Positions 58,241 to 64,000 of a DNA stretch of 64,000 nt are shown in pieces. The translations under genes and the position numbers were made by a program. The stretch's first letter is position 1. Every line of letters starts with the position of its first letter. The stretch comes from Streptomyces sp. Edi4 (lineage in GTDB: Bacteria; Actinomycetota; Actinomycetes; Streptomycetales; Streptomycetaceae). Location of the stretch: the NCBI RefSeq assembly GCF_040253615.1, contig NZ_JBEJGY010000002.1, positions 1 through 64,000 on the forward strand, read 5' to 3'. The notes beneath the pieces are model-generated. The model was not told the DNA's origin, searched no databases, and saw only the letters and a program-made list of their open reading frames with translations.

Positions 58241-58443
58241 CCGAGCCGGCCCTCGCGCCCTTGGCGGGCGACGAGGAGCTGTACCTGCGCATACGCCACG
58301 AGGCCGTCCCGACCGGGGTCCTCTTCCGCCGCACCGAACCCGCAACGCCCAAGCCGCTGAGCGCCGCACAGCGCCGCCGCAACTTTCAGGCCCTCGCCGA
58401 GGCGGTCACTGCCCGGCCGCGTACGAAGGAGGCCCGCTCGTGA
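58237..58443 (+). CDS. Small basic hypothetical protein
   Basis: 68 residues from GTG 58237 (overlap with the Wbl stop). LRIRHEAVPTGVLFRRTEPA and the basic end RRRNFQALAEAVTARPRTKE. It overlaps the next gene as well. Family unknown. Confidence 0.6.
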   Translation: MTEPALAPLAGDEELYLRIRHEAVPTGVLFRRTEPATPKPLSAAQRRRNFQALAEAVTARPRTKEARS

Positions 58444-58874
58444 TCCGTGTCCTGACCGTCCGGCCGCCGTGGTCGGATCTGATCGCGCTCACCGTGCCCG
58501 GCGCCAAGCGCATCGAAAACCGTGTGTGGACGACGAGCTGGCGAGGCGTCCTCATGATTCACGGCGGTTCGCAGGTCGACGAGGAGGCGCTGCGCCTGCC
58601 TCTCGTACGCAAGATGCTGCCCGTCGGCTACGAGCCGGTGCGCGGGGCAATCGTCGCGGTGGCGGACCTGACCGGCATCCACGCCGACGACGGCGTCTGC
58701 ACCCCGTGGTCGGCGCGCGGCCAGTTCCACTGGAAGCTCGACCAGGTCCAGCCCCTCGCCCAGCCGGTCACTGCCCGCGGCAAGCAGCGCCTGTGGAAGC
58801 CGTCGCCGGAGCTCCTGGAGGCGGTCGCCGCCGCTGACCCGGTGCTGCAGACGCGGCTGCTGCCCGCCGGATAG
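58440..58874 (+). CDS. ASCH/PUA-like protein
   Basis: 144 residues from GTG 58440. The pattern VRPPWSDLIALTVPGAKRIE then NRVWTTSWRGVLMIHGGSQV, with a later RGAIVAVADLTGIH, fits the ASCH fold (the GxKxxExR motif appears as GAKRIENR). ASCH proteins bind RNA or modified nucleotides. It is translationally coupled to the previous gene. Confidence 0.75.
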   Translation: MIRVLTVRPPWSDLIALTVPGAKRIENRVWTTSWRGVLMIHGGSQVDEEALRLPLVRKMLPVGYEPVRGAIVAVADLTGIHADDGVCTPWSARGQFHWKLDQVQPLAQPVTARGKQRLWKPSPELLEAVAAADPVLQTRLLPAG

Positions 58875-58886
58875 GGCTGGTGGGGC

Positions 58887-59343
58887 ATGCCGATCCGTCC
58901 GGAGAACCTCGACCGCTACCCCGCGAACTGGGACGAGATCTCCCGGTCCATCAAGGAACGGGCCGGGTGGCGGTGCGAATGAGAGGGCGAGTGCGGCCGG
59001 AGCACCCACCCCGGCCGCTGCCCCAACGTCCATCTCGGTGCCGCCTACGGCACCGGGTCCCGCGTCATCCTCACCACCGCCCACCTCGATCACACCCGAG
59101 AACTGCGACCCCGCCAACCTGCGTGCCTACTGCAACGGCTGCCATTTGGACTTCGACGGGCCTCATCACCGCGTCACCCAGGCCCTCACCAGGGCCGCCG
59201 CCCACGCGGCCGCCGGGCAGCTCGCCGTCGACGTCGGCGCCGCCGAGCAGCCCGTCATGCTGCCGATCCGGCCCCAGCACCTGCCCCGGCCGGTCGGCTG
59301 CAGCACCCAACTCGCCCTGGACTTCCCCACCGACGCCACCTGA
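58887..59343 (+). pseudogene. HNH endonuclease, one in-frame stop and one frameshift
   Basis: From ATG 58887 the frame reads MPIRPENLDRYPANWDEISR ... AGWRCE, hits TGA at 58980-58982, then continues EGECGRSTHPGRCPNVHLGA ... TAHLDH. A one-base loss in the CCC run near 59097 shifts the frame to TPENCDPANLRAYCNGCHLD. Correcting both gives a typical HNH protein with CxCEGEC zinc site, H-L-D/N-H and CNGCH. The TGA most simply replaces a Cys codon. Its end overlaps the dnaN reading frame region. Confidence 0.75.
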
Positions 59344-59366
59344 TGTGGCAGACGAGGACACCCACC

Positions 59367-60485
59367 GTGAAGATCACCATCGAGCAGGACGCTCTCGCCG
59401 CGGCCGTCACCTACGCCGCCCGCAGCCTGCCCTCCCGCCCCCCGGCCCCGGTCCTGGCCGGACTCCTGCTCGCCGCCGAGGACGGCCAGTTGAGGGTTAG
59501 CGGCTTCGACTATGAGCGCTCGGCGGACACCGCCGCCGCCGCGACCGTCACCGCCCCGGGCCGCGCCCTCGTCTCCGGTCGGCTCCTCGCCGACATCGTC
59601 GCCGCCGTGAAGGGCGACGTACGCCTCGAGCTGGACGGCACCCGGCTGCTGCTGCGCGCGGGCTCGGCCCGCTTCACGCTGCCCACCCTGCCGCTGGAGG
59701 AGTACCCGGCCCTGCCCCAGCCCGACGACCCGTCCGGCACCCTGCCCGGCCCGCTGTTCGCCGAGGCCGTCGCCCAGATCGCCACCGCCGTCAGCCGCGA
59801 CGACAGCCTGCCCGCCCTGACCGGCATCGGCCTGCGCATCGACAGCAGCGAGCGCACCCTGACCCTGTTCGCGACCGACCGCTACCGGTACGCCGTCCGC
59901 ATCCTCGACTTCAAGGATCTCTCTCCCGACCTGCCCCTCGCTCCCGCCCTGATCCCAGGCAAGGCGCTCCTGGACGCCGCGAAGGCCGCGGCCGCCGACT
60001 CCACCGTCGACGTCGCGCTGCCCGGCCAGACCAACGGCATCCTCAGCCTCACCTCCGACCACGCCGCCACCACCATCCGCGCGCTCGAAGGCGAACTGCC
60101 CGCCTACGAGAAGCTGTTCCCGACCGAGTTCCCGTACGAGGCGACCGTCGAGACCGCGGTCCTCAAGAGCGCCGTGGCGCGCGTCGCCCTGGTCGTCGAC
60201 AAGAAGTCCCCGATCCGGCTGTCCTTCACCGACAACGCCCTGGTCCTGGAGGCCGGCAGCGGCGACGACGCCCAGGCCGTCGACAACGTCCACAGCGAGC
60301 TGAAGGGCGGCGAGCTGCAGATCGCGTTCAACCCGACCTTCCTCATCGAGGGCCTGGACGCCTTGGGCAGCGAGTACGTGCGCTTCCAGTTCACCAACGC
60401 CACCAAGCCGGCCGTCCTCAGCGGCGCCGGCGCCGACCCGCGCGCCCTGCGCTACATGCTCATGCCGGTCCGGCTCACCAACTGA
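59367..60485 (+). CDS. dnaN: DNA polymerase III beta sliding clamp, plasmid copy
   Basis: 372 residues from GTG 59367 (VKITIEQDALAAAVTYAARS), close to the ~376 of chromosomal actinobacterial DnaN. Three clamp domains are recognisable: domain 1 with RPPAPVLAGLLLAAEDGQLR, domain 2 with LPALTGIGLRIDSSERTLTL FATDRYRYAV and domain 3 with FNPTFLIEGLDALGSEYVRF and the closing YMLMPVRL. It sits between a broken HNH gene and a RapZ-C-like gene. A spare clamp could support plasmid replication, or confer resistance to clamp-binding antibiotics as GriR does for griselimycin. Confidence 0.93.
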   Translation: MKITIEQDALAAAVTYAARSLPSRPPAPVLAGLLLAAEDGQLRVSGFDYERSADTAAAATVTAPGRALVSGRLLADIVAAVKGDVRLELDGTRLLLRAGSARFTLPTLPLEEYPALPQPDDPSGTLPGPLFAEAVAQIATAVSRDDSLPALTGIGLRIDSSERTLTLFATDRYRYAVRILDFKDLSPDLPLAPALIPGKALLDAAKAAAADSTVDVALPGQTNGILSLTSDHAATTIRALEGELPAYEKLFPTEFPYEATVETAVLKSAVARVALVVDKKSPIRLSFTDNALVLEAGSGDDAQAVDNVHSELKGGELQIAFNPTFLIEGLDALGSEYVRFQFTNATKPAVLSGAGADPRALRYMLMPVRLTN

Positions 60486-60552
60486 CCCCGCCCGACCCGT
60501 GGTGGCGTCCCCGGCCGGGGACGCCACCACCACCTCATCAAGGAGCTCGGCC

Positions 60553-60930
60553 TTGAAGCCGATCCTGCTGATCTCATACCTCCACCTCTCCGGCGGTCCG
60601 CCGCCCACCGCCGACCGGGTCGAAGACGTCCGCGACCGGCTCCGCGATCCCGCACGGGCCCAAGGGATCCTCGACCTCACCGGCCTGCACCCCCGCGTCC
60701 AGGACATTGTCGAGACCACCCCCGGCGCCCGCGAACTCCTCGACAACCTCGCCGACTACGCGGCCCTGTCCGCCGATCCCCGGCGCATCGCGATCGGTTG
60801 TGCAGGAGGTAAGCACCGTGCCGTGGCCCTGGTCGAACTCCTCGGTCGGCGCCTACGCGCGGACGGCCGCGAGCTCGCCATCGAACACCGCCACGTCCGT
60901 TTCCCCCGCGTCCTCAAGGAGTCCTCGTGA
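60553..60930 (+). CDS. RapZ C-terminal-domain-like protein
   Basis: 125 residues from TTG 60553 with AAGGAG upstream. The pattern IAIGCAGGKHRAVALVELLG matches the GCTGGxHRSV motif of the RapZ C-terminal domain. In RapZ that domain binds sRNA and GlcN6P; stand-alone versions occur in actinobacteria. The N-terminal kinase domain of RapZ is absent. Its stop overlaps the next gene. Confidence 0.75.
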   Translation: MKPILLISYLHLSGGPPPTADRVEDVRDRLRDPARAQGILDLTGLHPRVQDIVETTPGARELLDNLADYAALSADPRRIAIGCAGGKHRAVALVELLGRRLRADGRELAIEHRHVRFPRVLKESS

Positions 60931-61592
60931 CGAACACTCCGTCCCAGCCGCCGGCCCCAGGCAGTGCCCTGGAACTGCGCTTGCGCCGCAAGTACGTGAC
61001 CGAGTTGCGGTCGCGCACTTGCGAGCACTTCGACGGGCACACGGCCGCGACCCTCGTCGAGGACCTGCCCCTAGAGTCCGCCGACCGGCCGGTGATCGTT
61101 GCCCTCTGCGGCTCCACCCGCTTCTGGGAGCAGATGCAGGAGGCCAATGTGCGCGAGACGGCGGCCGGGAAGATCGTCGTCGCGCCGGGCTGCAACATGA
61201 AGGAGCCGCACGCGCTGTGGGCTGGCGACGACCAGGCCGACGAGCTCAAGCAGCGCCTGGACGACCTCCACCGCCGGAAGATCGATCTCGCCGACGAGGT
61301 CCTGGTCGTGGCGCCTGGCGGCTACATCGGTGACTCCACGCGCGGTGAGGTCGACTACGCGACCCGCCTCGGCCTTCCCATCCGCTACGTCACCGACAAC
61401 CAGCCGCGGGCCGCGGTCGATCCGCTGCTCCAGCAGGCGCTCGCGGTGATCCGGGACTTGTACGACCCCGACCCGTGCAGCACCGACCACCACGGCCACT
61501 GCCAGACCCACTTCCAGGCCGACACCGACTGCCCGCACGCACGAGCCGCAGCGCTCCTCAAGCAGTTCGGCGCCGACAGCGAGGAGGATTGA
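60927..61592 (+). CDS. Nucleoside 2-deoxyribosyltransferase-like protein
   Basis: 221 residues from GTG 60927. RPVIVALCGSTRFWEQMQEA, then LHRRKIDLADEVLVVAPGGY IGDSTRGEVDYATRLGLPIR matches the fold and motif order of the nucleoside deoxyribosyltransferase/DUF4406 superfamily, with Ser-Thr-Arg at the first loop and STRGE as the later one. A Cys/His-rich tail follows (DPCSTDHHGHCQTHFQADTD CPHA). Substrate unknown; it may cleave modified nucleotides. Confidence 0.75.
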   Translation: MTNTPSQPPAPGSALELRLRRKYVTELRSRTCEHFDGHTAATLVEDLPLESADRPVIVALCGSTRFWEQMQEANVRETAAGKIVVAPGCNMKEPHALWAGDDQADELKQRLDDLHRRKIDLADEVLVVAPGGYIGDSTRGEVDYATRLGLPIRYVTDNQPRAAVDPLLQQALAVIRDLYDPDPCSTDHHGHCQTHFQADTDCPHARAAALLKQFGADSEED

Positions 61593-61594
61593 AC

Positions 61595-62073
61595 GTGCCG
61601 GGAGACTTCCCGCACTACACGGAAGACCCGCGCATGGACGCGGCCCGTACCCAGCACCGCCTCCTCCTGGAGCCATTCGCCACCACCCGCTCGCTGTTCG
61701 GCGTCACGGAGACGCGGTACACGGCCGGCTGCGCCCACGGTGTCTGGCCACGCCGCCGGCCTGGCCCTGCCTGACCGCGACGATGGAACCCGCACACTCC
61801 GCCCTCTACATCGACGGACCGCAAGCGCGACAGCAGGCTCGAGGGCTTCACCTTGCTGCTACTCGGCCCGCACACCCAAACCCGGCACGCCCAGCACGAC
61901 TACGACCAGCTCATCGCCGCCTGGACGGACTCGAGACCACCCTCGTAGCCGACCACCGTGTCTCCGCGCGGTACGCGCCGTTCGACGTGAGCGATCACCA
62001 GCTGTTCGGTGACCCGTGCGAGGCCGACGCCGTGGTGCTCCTGGCCGCCGCCCTCAAGGAGGGGAGCGCGTGA
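61595..62073 (+). pseudogene. Hypothetical protein with three apparent frameshifts
   Basis: From GTG 61595 the frame reads MPGDFPHYTEDPRMDAARTQ to CAHGV, then moves (SGHAAGLALPDRDDGTRTLR), moves again (DRKRDSRLEGFTLLLLGPHT, HAQHDYDQLIAAWTD) and once more (GLETTLVADHRVSARYAPFD ... AAALKEGSA) to a stop at 62073. The pieces join into about 158 residues. Such density of shifts means real decay or poor consensus. Family unknown. Confidence 0.5.
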
Positions 62074-62150
62074 CTGTCCCGGCCCTGCACGAGATCGAGA
62101 CCATTGAGGGTGAGGACGGCGCCCGTCGCCACGCGATTTCAGCAGTATGA
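62070..62150 (+). CDS. Possible 26-residue small protein
   Basis: GTG at 62070 overlaps the previous stop and is preceded by GGAGGGGAG; the peptide is VTVPALHEIETIEGEDGARR HAISAV. A strong terminator follows 21 bases later, so it would be the last gene of the operon. It is short and unsupported otherwise. Confidence 0.4.
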   Translation: MTVPALHEIETIEGEDGARRHAISAV

Positions 62151-62171
62151 CCCGCAACGTTGCTCCACCGA

Positions 62172-62203
62172 AGCCCTGTTCCGGCATTTGCCGGAACAGG
62201 GCT
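62172..62203 (+). terminator. Rho-independent terminator
   Basis: AGCCCTGTTCCGG (62172-62184) pairs with CCGGAACAGGGCT (62191-62203) and runs into TTTTT. It closes the long plus-strand gene block before the partition locus. Confidence 0.9.
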
Positions 62204-62237
62204 TTTTCTGTTTCTGGAGGTTCTCGGGTGTCCGACC

Positions 62238-62266
62238 GGCTGCCGTTTCCAGTGGAAACGGCAGCC
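62238..62266. promoter_or_regulatory. parS: parS-like site 1
   Basis: The 17-bp core CGTTTCCAGTGGAAACG (62244-62260) has 8-bp arms around a central G; pairing extends to 14-bp arms. It is close to the general parS consensus GTTTCACGTGAAAC. It lies 190 bases upstream of parB. Confidence 0.8.
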
Positions 62267-62323
62267 ACCTCCGGGGGTCTGAAGGGCGCCGAGTGGCTCC
62301 CGCCAGGCCTCCGATGTGGGCAT

Positions 62324-62342
62324 CCGTTTCCATTGGAAACGG
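62324..62342. promoter_or_regulatory. parS: parS-like site 2
   Basis: CCGTTTCCATTGGAAACGG is palindromic except for the central pair. It lies 80 bases from site 1 and 114 before the parB start, so bound ParB may repress the operon. Confidence 0.8.
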
Positions 62343-62455
62343 CAACCGGGCCTGCGGGAGATCGGTCCTTGGCTCGGCAGGGCCGCACCAGGAGTCAGGT
62401 ATTCCACGAGGAACGGCTAGTCTCTGGCCGTACTTTCTGTCGTCCTGGAGAACCT

Positions 62456-63799
62456 ATGGCTGCCAACCTTCCGAGGCCCAAGCGCACAAGCACCAAGCAG
62501 GCCCCTCCGACTCCGTCGAAGGAAGAGGCGTTCTACCGGGGCGGCAAGGACCGCAGCGGGGATACCGTCGAACTCGACCCTGCGAGCCTGTGCCCCAACC
62601 CTTTCAACCGCCGCTCCATGTCCGGCGTTGAAGAGCTCGCGGCCACGATCGAAACGGTCGGCCTCCTCCAGAACATCGCCTACATCCCTGCGGACATCTG
62701 GATCGAGCACTACCCGGAGACGGCGGAGAAGATCACCGCCCCGAATGTCATTCTCTTCGGTGAGCATCGCTGGCGCGCGATCCAGTCTCTGCGTTGGGAG
62801 ACGATCCCCAGCGTCCTGATGGACGACAAGGTCGCAGACGCCCGGCTCATCACCCTCATCGAGAACCTCCGCCGCGCACAGCTCAGCCCGCTGGAGGAAG
62901 CCGAGCACTACGAAGCTCTGCGCGGCAGCGGACTGTCGTACGAGCAGGTCGCGCAGAAGGTTGGCGAGACCGCCAAGGGAGCCATCTCCAAGGGCACCGT
63001 GTGGAAGCGTGTACAGCTGCTCACACTGGAGCCGGAAGTTCAGGGAGCGCTGAGGGACGGCACCCTGGCCGTCAGTACGGCGGAGAAGTTCCAGAAGATG
63101 AGCGCCGCGGAGCAGCGGGAGGCGGTGACTCTGGTTCAGGGCGGCATGCGTCCGCTGGAGGCGCAAGCGCAGATTCTCGCGCGTCAGCGACAGGCCGAAA
63201 ACGCACCTGACTCCGACACCCCCACAGAGGACGCCGCCGTTTCCAGTGGAAACGGCGGCGATGCCCCACCGGCGGTCGTTTCCAGCGGAAACGCTGCCCC
63301 CAAGGCGCGGACGACGAAGAAGAAGGAAGCCCTCAAGCCGTCGGCCGACCAGTACGAACGCGACCGCAGGACCGCAGCCGCAGCACGGGATGCCGCCTGC
63401 CAGCGCCTCGTTGAGGCTGTCGACGTCAGCGGCTCCCGCGACAGTGATCTCCTCCTCAAAACCATGACCGGAGCGCTGCTTGCCCCGCAGCAGCAGTCCG
63501 CCGCGCAACAGCGCGCCTTGGTCTGGCTCCGCCGATCCGAACGCCACAGCATCGACAACCAGAACGCGAGCTCGTATTTCAACGCCGTCCAGGAATCCGA
63601 CGACGCCGGCCTGCAACGCCTCGCCGCCTTCGCTAGCGCCCTCGCCGCCGCTGAACTCCGCACTGCCGCACGCCGGCACTCATGGGGCAGCCGAGAGATC
63701 GGATACCTGCGCCTCCTTCAGGAGCACGCGCAATATGCCCCGGAGACCGCGTGGGAGAAGAAAGAACTCGGCCTGGCCACCACAGGAGCTTCAGCATGA
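62456..63799 (+). CDS. parB: ParB-family partition protein
   Basis: 447 residues from ATG 62456 with TGGAG upstream. The N-terminal domain carries LDPASLCPNPFNRRSMSGVE and the CTPase motif region VILFGEHRWRAIQSL (GEHRWRA matching GERRxRA). LITLIENLRRAQLSPLEEAE and a helix-turn-helix (SYEQVAQKVGETAKGAISKG TVWKRVQLL) follow. A linker (residues ~245-300) contains two repeated VSSGN motifs, encoded by two parS-like sites. The C-terminal ~140 residues are an extra helical domain. It overlaps parA by four bases. Confidence 0.92.
   Translation: MAANLPRPKRTSTKQAPPTPSKEEAFYRGGKDRSGDTVELDPASLCPNPFNRRSMSGVEELAATIETVGLLQNIAYIPADIWIEHYPETAEKITAPNVILFGEHRWRAIQSLRWETIPSVLMDDKVADARLITLIENLRRAQLSPLEEAEHYEALRGSGLSYEQVAQKVGETAKGAISKGTVWKRVQLLTLEPEVQGALRDGTLAVSTAEKFQKMSAAEQREAVTLVQGGMRPLEAQAQILARQRQAENAPDSDTPTEDAAVSSGNGGDAPPAVVSSGNAAPKARTTKKKEALKPSADQYERDRRTAAAARDAACQRLVEAVDVSGSRDSDLLLKTMTGALLAPQQQSAAQQRALVWLRRSERHSIDNQNASSYFNAVQESDDAGLQRLAAFASALAAAELRTAARRHSWGSREIGYLRLLQEHAQYAPETAWEKKELGLATTGASA
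63238..63254. promoter_or_regulatory. parS: parS-like site 3, inside parB
   Basis: CGTTTCCAGTGGAAACG, identical to the core of site 1, with flanks extending the palindrome (CCGCCG/CGGCGG). It encodes VSSGNGG within the linker of ParB. Confidence 0.8.
63277..63293. promoter_or_regulatory. parS: parS-like site 4, inside parB
   Basis: CGTTTCCAGCGGAAACG differs from site 3 at one central base. It is 39 bases from site 3 and again encodes VSSGN. Confidence 0.75.
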
Positions 63800-64000
63800 C
63801 GCGCACCGTAGATCCCCGCTTCCGTCCCAAGAGGAGGCGTCACCCGAAAATCTACGCCTTCATCCTCGAGTGCGGCGGTTCCACCAAGACCACCAGCGCC
63901 ACCTCCATGGCGACCGAGGCGGCGCTGCGCGGCTACCAGGGCACCATCTTCGACTTCGACGCCAACCGGTCCACCACCACGATCCTCGGCTACGACGAAG
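63796..64000 (+). CDS. parA: ParA-family partition ATPase, N-terminal part (cut by window end)
   Basis: 68 residues visible from ATG 63796, which overlaps the parB stop. AFILECGGSTKTTSATSMAT is the position of the deviant Walker A box. GTIFDFDANRSTTTILGYDE is the A'-box region (usually xDxDPQ; here FDFDANRS), which fits ParA/MinD-type proteins. The usual KGGVGKTT reads ECGGSTKTT, so the signature Lys and the Gly before Lys are changed. The parB-parA order is opposite to the common one. The rest lies beyond the window. Confidence 0.8.
   Translation, partial: MTRTVDPRFRPKRRRHPKIYAFILECGGSTKTTSATSMATEAALRGYQGTIFDFDANRSTTTILGYDE

Noticed and set aside
1..64000. tRNA, rRNA, CRISPR or complete insertion sequences
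   Set aside because: I saw no cloverleaf with a conserved T-arm, no rRNA signature, no evenly spaced direct repeats of CRISPR type, and no transposase with terminal repeats. A folding or covariance search could still find a diverged tRNA.

Overview
The window looks like the left end of a linear Streptomyces (or close relative) plasmid. GC content and third-position GC are very high. Positions 44-270 match the palindrome-rich telomere of Streptomyces linear replicons, and the telomere maintenance genes tap and tpg follow. A replication initiator, a full TraB-type conjugation cluster, a second DNA clamp and parB-parA are also present, so this is a self-transmissible linear plasmid that continues past 64000. 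The first 43 bases do not look biological. They match the layout of an Oxford Nanopore native-barcode adapter, so the true end is probably base 44. Several genes contain single-base indels or lone stops that restore a coherent protein when corrected. I record them as broken, but consensus errors are a serious alternative.

Layout: (1) 44-5.2 kb: telomere, iteron-like repeats, two tandem broken winged-helix genes, a small RelE/ParE-like toxin-antitoxin pair and short unknown genes. (2) 5.2-9.1 kb, minus strand: tap, tpg and a second divergent tpg paralogue; their products bind and prime the telomere. (3) 9.2-23 kb: a conflict or defence-type island with a two-domain zeta-toxin-like kinase, a STAND ATPase overlapping a four-helix membrane protein, an Mrr-type nuclease with membrane helices, and a trypco2 / trypsin-STAND-membrane protein pair behind an XRE regulator. 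(4) 23.6-28 kb: replication initiator with zinc fingers, overlapped by a DciA-like gene, beside a 1.2 kb non-coding stretch with three DnaA-box-like sites, a candidate origin. (5) 28-32.3 kb: an XRE regulator, isochorismatase-like hydrolase and FAD oxidoreductase operon.

(6) 32.6-43.6 kb: the transfer region. A GntR/HutC repressor (KorSA type) faces an operator-bearing promoter, followed by small Spd-like genes, membrane proteins and the FtsK-like translocase TraB. Inside the gene at 36502-37959 lie 17 exact copies of the octamer GCGGACAA, in both orientations and several codon phases. I regard this as the best candidate for the TraB recognition locus (clt). (7) 43.7-61.6 kb: a long head-to-tail series of mostly small unknown genes, often overlapping by 4 bases or separated by look-alike hairpins. 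Recognisable members are a GGDEF protein, a WhiB-like protein, a polynucleotide-kinase-like P-loop protein, an ASCH-like protein, a broken HNH nuclease, a DnaN clamp and a RapZ-C-like protein. (8) 62.2-64 kb: terminator, four parS-like palindromes (two of them inside parB), parB and the start of parA.

I saw no tRNA, rRNA, CRISPR array or complete insertion sequence.
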